Origin: Aphanomyces cochlioides
Taxonomy: Eukaryota; Oomycota; Saprolegniomycetes; Saprolegniales; Verrucalvaceae
NCBI GenBank assembly: GCA_019828595.1
Contig: JAHQRK010000002.1
Coordinates: 2,418,001-2,482,000, forward strand
DNA: 64,000 bases
Direction of reading: 5' to 3'
The notes below the pieces were generated by a model. That model saw only the letters and a program-made list of their open reading frames with translations, ran no database searches and had not been told where the DNA came from. Positions 62,020 to 64,000 of the stretch are shown piece after piece (within the stretch, counting starts at the first letter, position 1; every line of letters starts with the position of its first letter). Position numbers and translations under genes: made by a program.

Positions 62020-63681
62020 ATGTCGCTCGCGTTTCTGGCCAAGAAGAGTTGGCACACATCGAATCTAAGCAACGTCGAGAAGGTATGGAAAGCAGAGCAA
62101 AAGGCCGCGCTTGAAGAGAAGAAACTGGCAGAATGGAAGAAGAATATTGAGGAAGAGCGCCAGTTGAAAGAATTGCGAGAACTGCAAGCGAAAGCATCGG
62201 GCAAACCTGCGAATGCAGTTGAACGTGTGGATTGGATGTACGAGGGCCCCATGGCTGGATCTCAGCGAGAGAAGACAGCTGAGGAGTACTTGCTTGGGAA
62301 GGAGTATCAGGAAAAACCCGACGAAAATGTGCTCAAGCAATTATCTTCTCGACCGGGAGCGCTTTATATGAACGCGCCAAAGGTCAACGACTCTTTCTCG
62401 CGTTTGAATGAAGATCCGATGATGGTGATCAAGTAAGCACCCTGAACGTCAATGTAATTCTCATCTCGAGATGTCAGGAAGCAACAAAAGTCTGCGCAGC
62501 TCAACATTTTGAAGAATCCTGTGAAGATGAAGCGGATTAAAGACAAGGTACCTCACTTCATGGGATTCTCTGTTTGACGAAAATTGTTATCGTAGGTGGA
62601 AGAAGAGCTGAAGCAGCGCAAAGCCGAAAAGAAAGCGAAGAAGGAAGCCAAAAAGGCCAAGAAAGAATCAAAGAAGCATCGATCAGACCGCGACCGACGC
62701 TCAATTTCGCCTGATAGAGCGAAGGAAATTATTGCCCATCGGGATTTTGACGACAATAGACACAGAAGTCGCAGTCGCGACAGAAATGATCGCCAAGAGC
62801 GTAATTATTCTCGAAGTCATCGAGATCGTTCACGAGAACGAACTGAGCGAAATCACAGTCCAAGACGCCAACTCCGAGGCTCGTCGGACCGCTCGCCGCG
62901 CCGACGCGATAGAAGTATCGAACGACCAAGAGGCCGACCTGAGAGAAAGGCCAGTCCACGACGTTCTCGCCGAAGTCCATCTCTTGATAAATCAACAAAA
63001 CGCCGCGATAGAAGCACTGAACGATCTCGAGATCAAGAAAAGGACCGGAAGAGCAGTCCAAAACGCCTACGCCGAGGCTCTTCTGCCGAACGGTCGCCAC
63101 GTCGTCGCGATGATAGTCTCGAACGTTCGCGAGACCGCGCTGAAAGAAACGGCAGTCCAAGACGTCAACGCCGAAGCTCATCAGGTGACAGATCTCCTCG
63201 TCGCCGAGACGGAAGCCAGGAGCGCCAAGAACGTCCTGTGCCTTTGAAGGGTTATGGTTTACTGGGTGTGGACAAAGCGCGGAAGTGCCACGACATCGAC
63301 ACATCGACATTGGGTCCTTCGCGTAAGTTCTTAGAGCAAGCCAAGGAAAAGCGACTCCGCGAAGAAGCTGAAAAAGAAGAAAGGTTCAAGAGGGCACGCG
63401 CTGTATCAGACCACGTCTCGAAGGAAGATAAGGCAGCTCGACTCCAAGCTATGCTCGAAGATGCCCAGCGCCGCGATCAGGCGTTGGATGCTCGACTCAA
63501 GAAAAAGCATGTCGAAAATCTTGATGGCGAAGACAGTGCAACACAACAAAACCCAGAGTTCCTCCGCGTGATTCACGATGCTGCCTACTCGAATACGAAG
63601 GAGTCAATGGAAGAACGGCTTCAGCGTAACAAGCACTACATCCAGCGCAATGCCGACAGCAAAAACTTTATGCAACGATAG
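62020..63681 (+). CDS. CWC25: Pre-mRNA splicing factor CWC25
   Basis: Exons 62020..62432, 62478..62547 and 62596..63681 give 522 aa. The N-terminal CIR/CWC25 block is clear (LAFLAKKSWHTSNLSNVEKVWKAEQ, WMYEGPM, EEYLLGK). The middle is an arginine/serine-rich domain with imperfect repeats of SPRRRDRS-type (residues about 215-395). The C-terminus holds GYGLLG and a conserved NTKESMEERLQRNKHYIQR. CWC25 joins the spliceosome at the first transesterification step in yeast and human. The repeats are longer than in yeast, as in other protists. It is the strongest housekeeping anchor at the right edge of the window. Confidence 0.93.
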
Positions 63682-64000
63682 ATGCTAGATCCTGTTCATT
63701 TCTTGTCCCGAGTTGACCCAACGTCTTATCCAAGGTGCCACCGTGTCGAACATCCACCAGCAGCCGGTCGAGGTGCTTTTTTTCGTGATAACGTTAGCAC
63801 AAACCACACGAAGTGCCCAACATCCAAACGACCGTCGCGTCTCTCATTCACATTTCTCGACCTAGATTAGATCGCATGGTTGTGAAAGCATCCTGTCTCG
63901 TCGGTGGTGTAGAGGTTGAGCAAATTACTCTACATGTCGTCTGGTCATTGTCTCGTCATTGCGTCTCATGAAGCCTGGATTCTGTGAATTCTTTCGCAGC
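63682..64000. other. 3' flank of CWC25, no gene seen
   Basis: 319 bp to the end of the window; a 62-codon plus-strand frame lacks recognisable content. Confidence 0.4.

Noticed and set aside
62732..63310. Two long frames overlapping the RS-rich part of CWC25
   Set aside because: Arginine/serine codon repeats open other frames; the CWC25 frame has family motifs on both sides.
1..64000. RXLR, Crinkler or NLP effector genes
   Set aside because: No secreted protein in the window shows these motifs; the RNase T2, P4H and one PP2C are the only clear signal-peptide proteins.
1..64000. Bacterial contamination or operons
   Set aside because: Spliceosomal introns, RS-domain protein and eukaryotic families occur from end to end; the CofD-like gene is itself spliced.

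Overview
The window is nuclear DNA of a eukaryote, most probably an oomycete of the Saprolegniales (Aphanomyces/Saprolegnia type). The grounds are very short GT-AG introns (30 to about 58 nt, usually ending TAG), genes packed tens of bases apart on both strands, ankyrin repeats with a WLHxNRTEGCT core, plant-like mariner elements and a set of stramenopile-type proteins. The lineage is inferred from gene content, not from a marker. No tRNA, rRNA or CRISPR was seen.

Layout. 0-8 kb: an LRR/IQ coiled-coil protein, an MTFP1-like mitochondrial protein, a small unknown, an ankyrin protein, and a tandem pair of secreted RNase T2 genes, the second broken by an in-frame stop. 8.8-13 kb: a repeat island with a truncated Helitron ORF, a 35-bp tandem repeat and a complete but dead mariner element with perfect 27-bp inverted repeats. 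13.5-30 kb: a small membrane protein, a two-CHORD protein, a double-basic-region bZIP, two CAMK-type kinases, a RAD51B-like recombinase (11 exons resolved, 414 aa), an inverted pair of small paralogues, an EF-hand protein, an HAD-like protein and a CofD/YvcK-like protein that may be one fused gene, and a prolyl 4-hydroxylase. 30-39 kb: a large EF-hand protein, a head-to-head pair of PP2C phosphatases with different targeting signals, and a long coiled-coil protein.

39.6-54 kb is the most striking part: three anoctamin (TMEM16) genes side by side, each one uninterrupted reading frame (1621, 734 and 2019 aa). The two largest carry two complete anoctamin domains in one polypeptide. By alignment to the known Ca2+ site, the single-domain protein and the C-terminal half of the 2019-aa protein keep the acidic residues, while the other halves have lost most of them. 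This looks like covalently fused pseudo-dimers with asymmetric calcium sensing.

54-64 kb: a FAM227-like protein, a second mariner element whose end lies about 25 bp from the start codon of a COA4-like twin-CX9C gene, a PP2A B'' subunit, a triose-phosphate-type transporter and the splicing factor CWC25.

A palindromic element built on TTATCCGGATAA recurs just upstream of several unrelated start codons and is a candidate promoter element.
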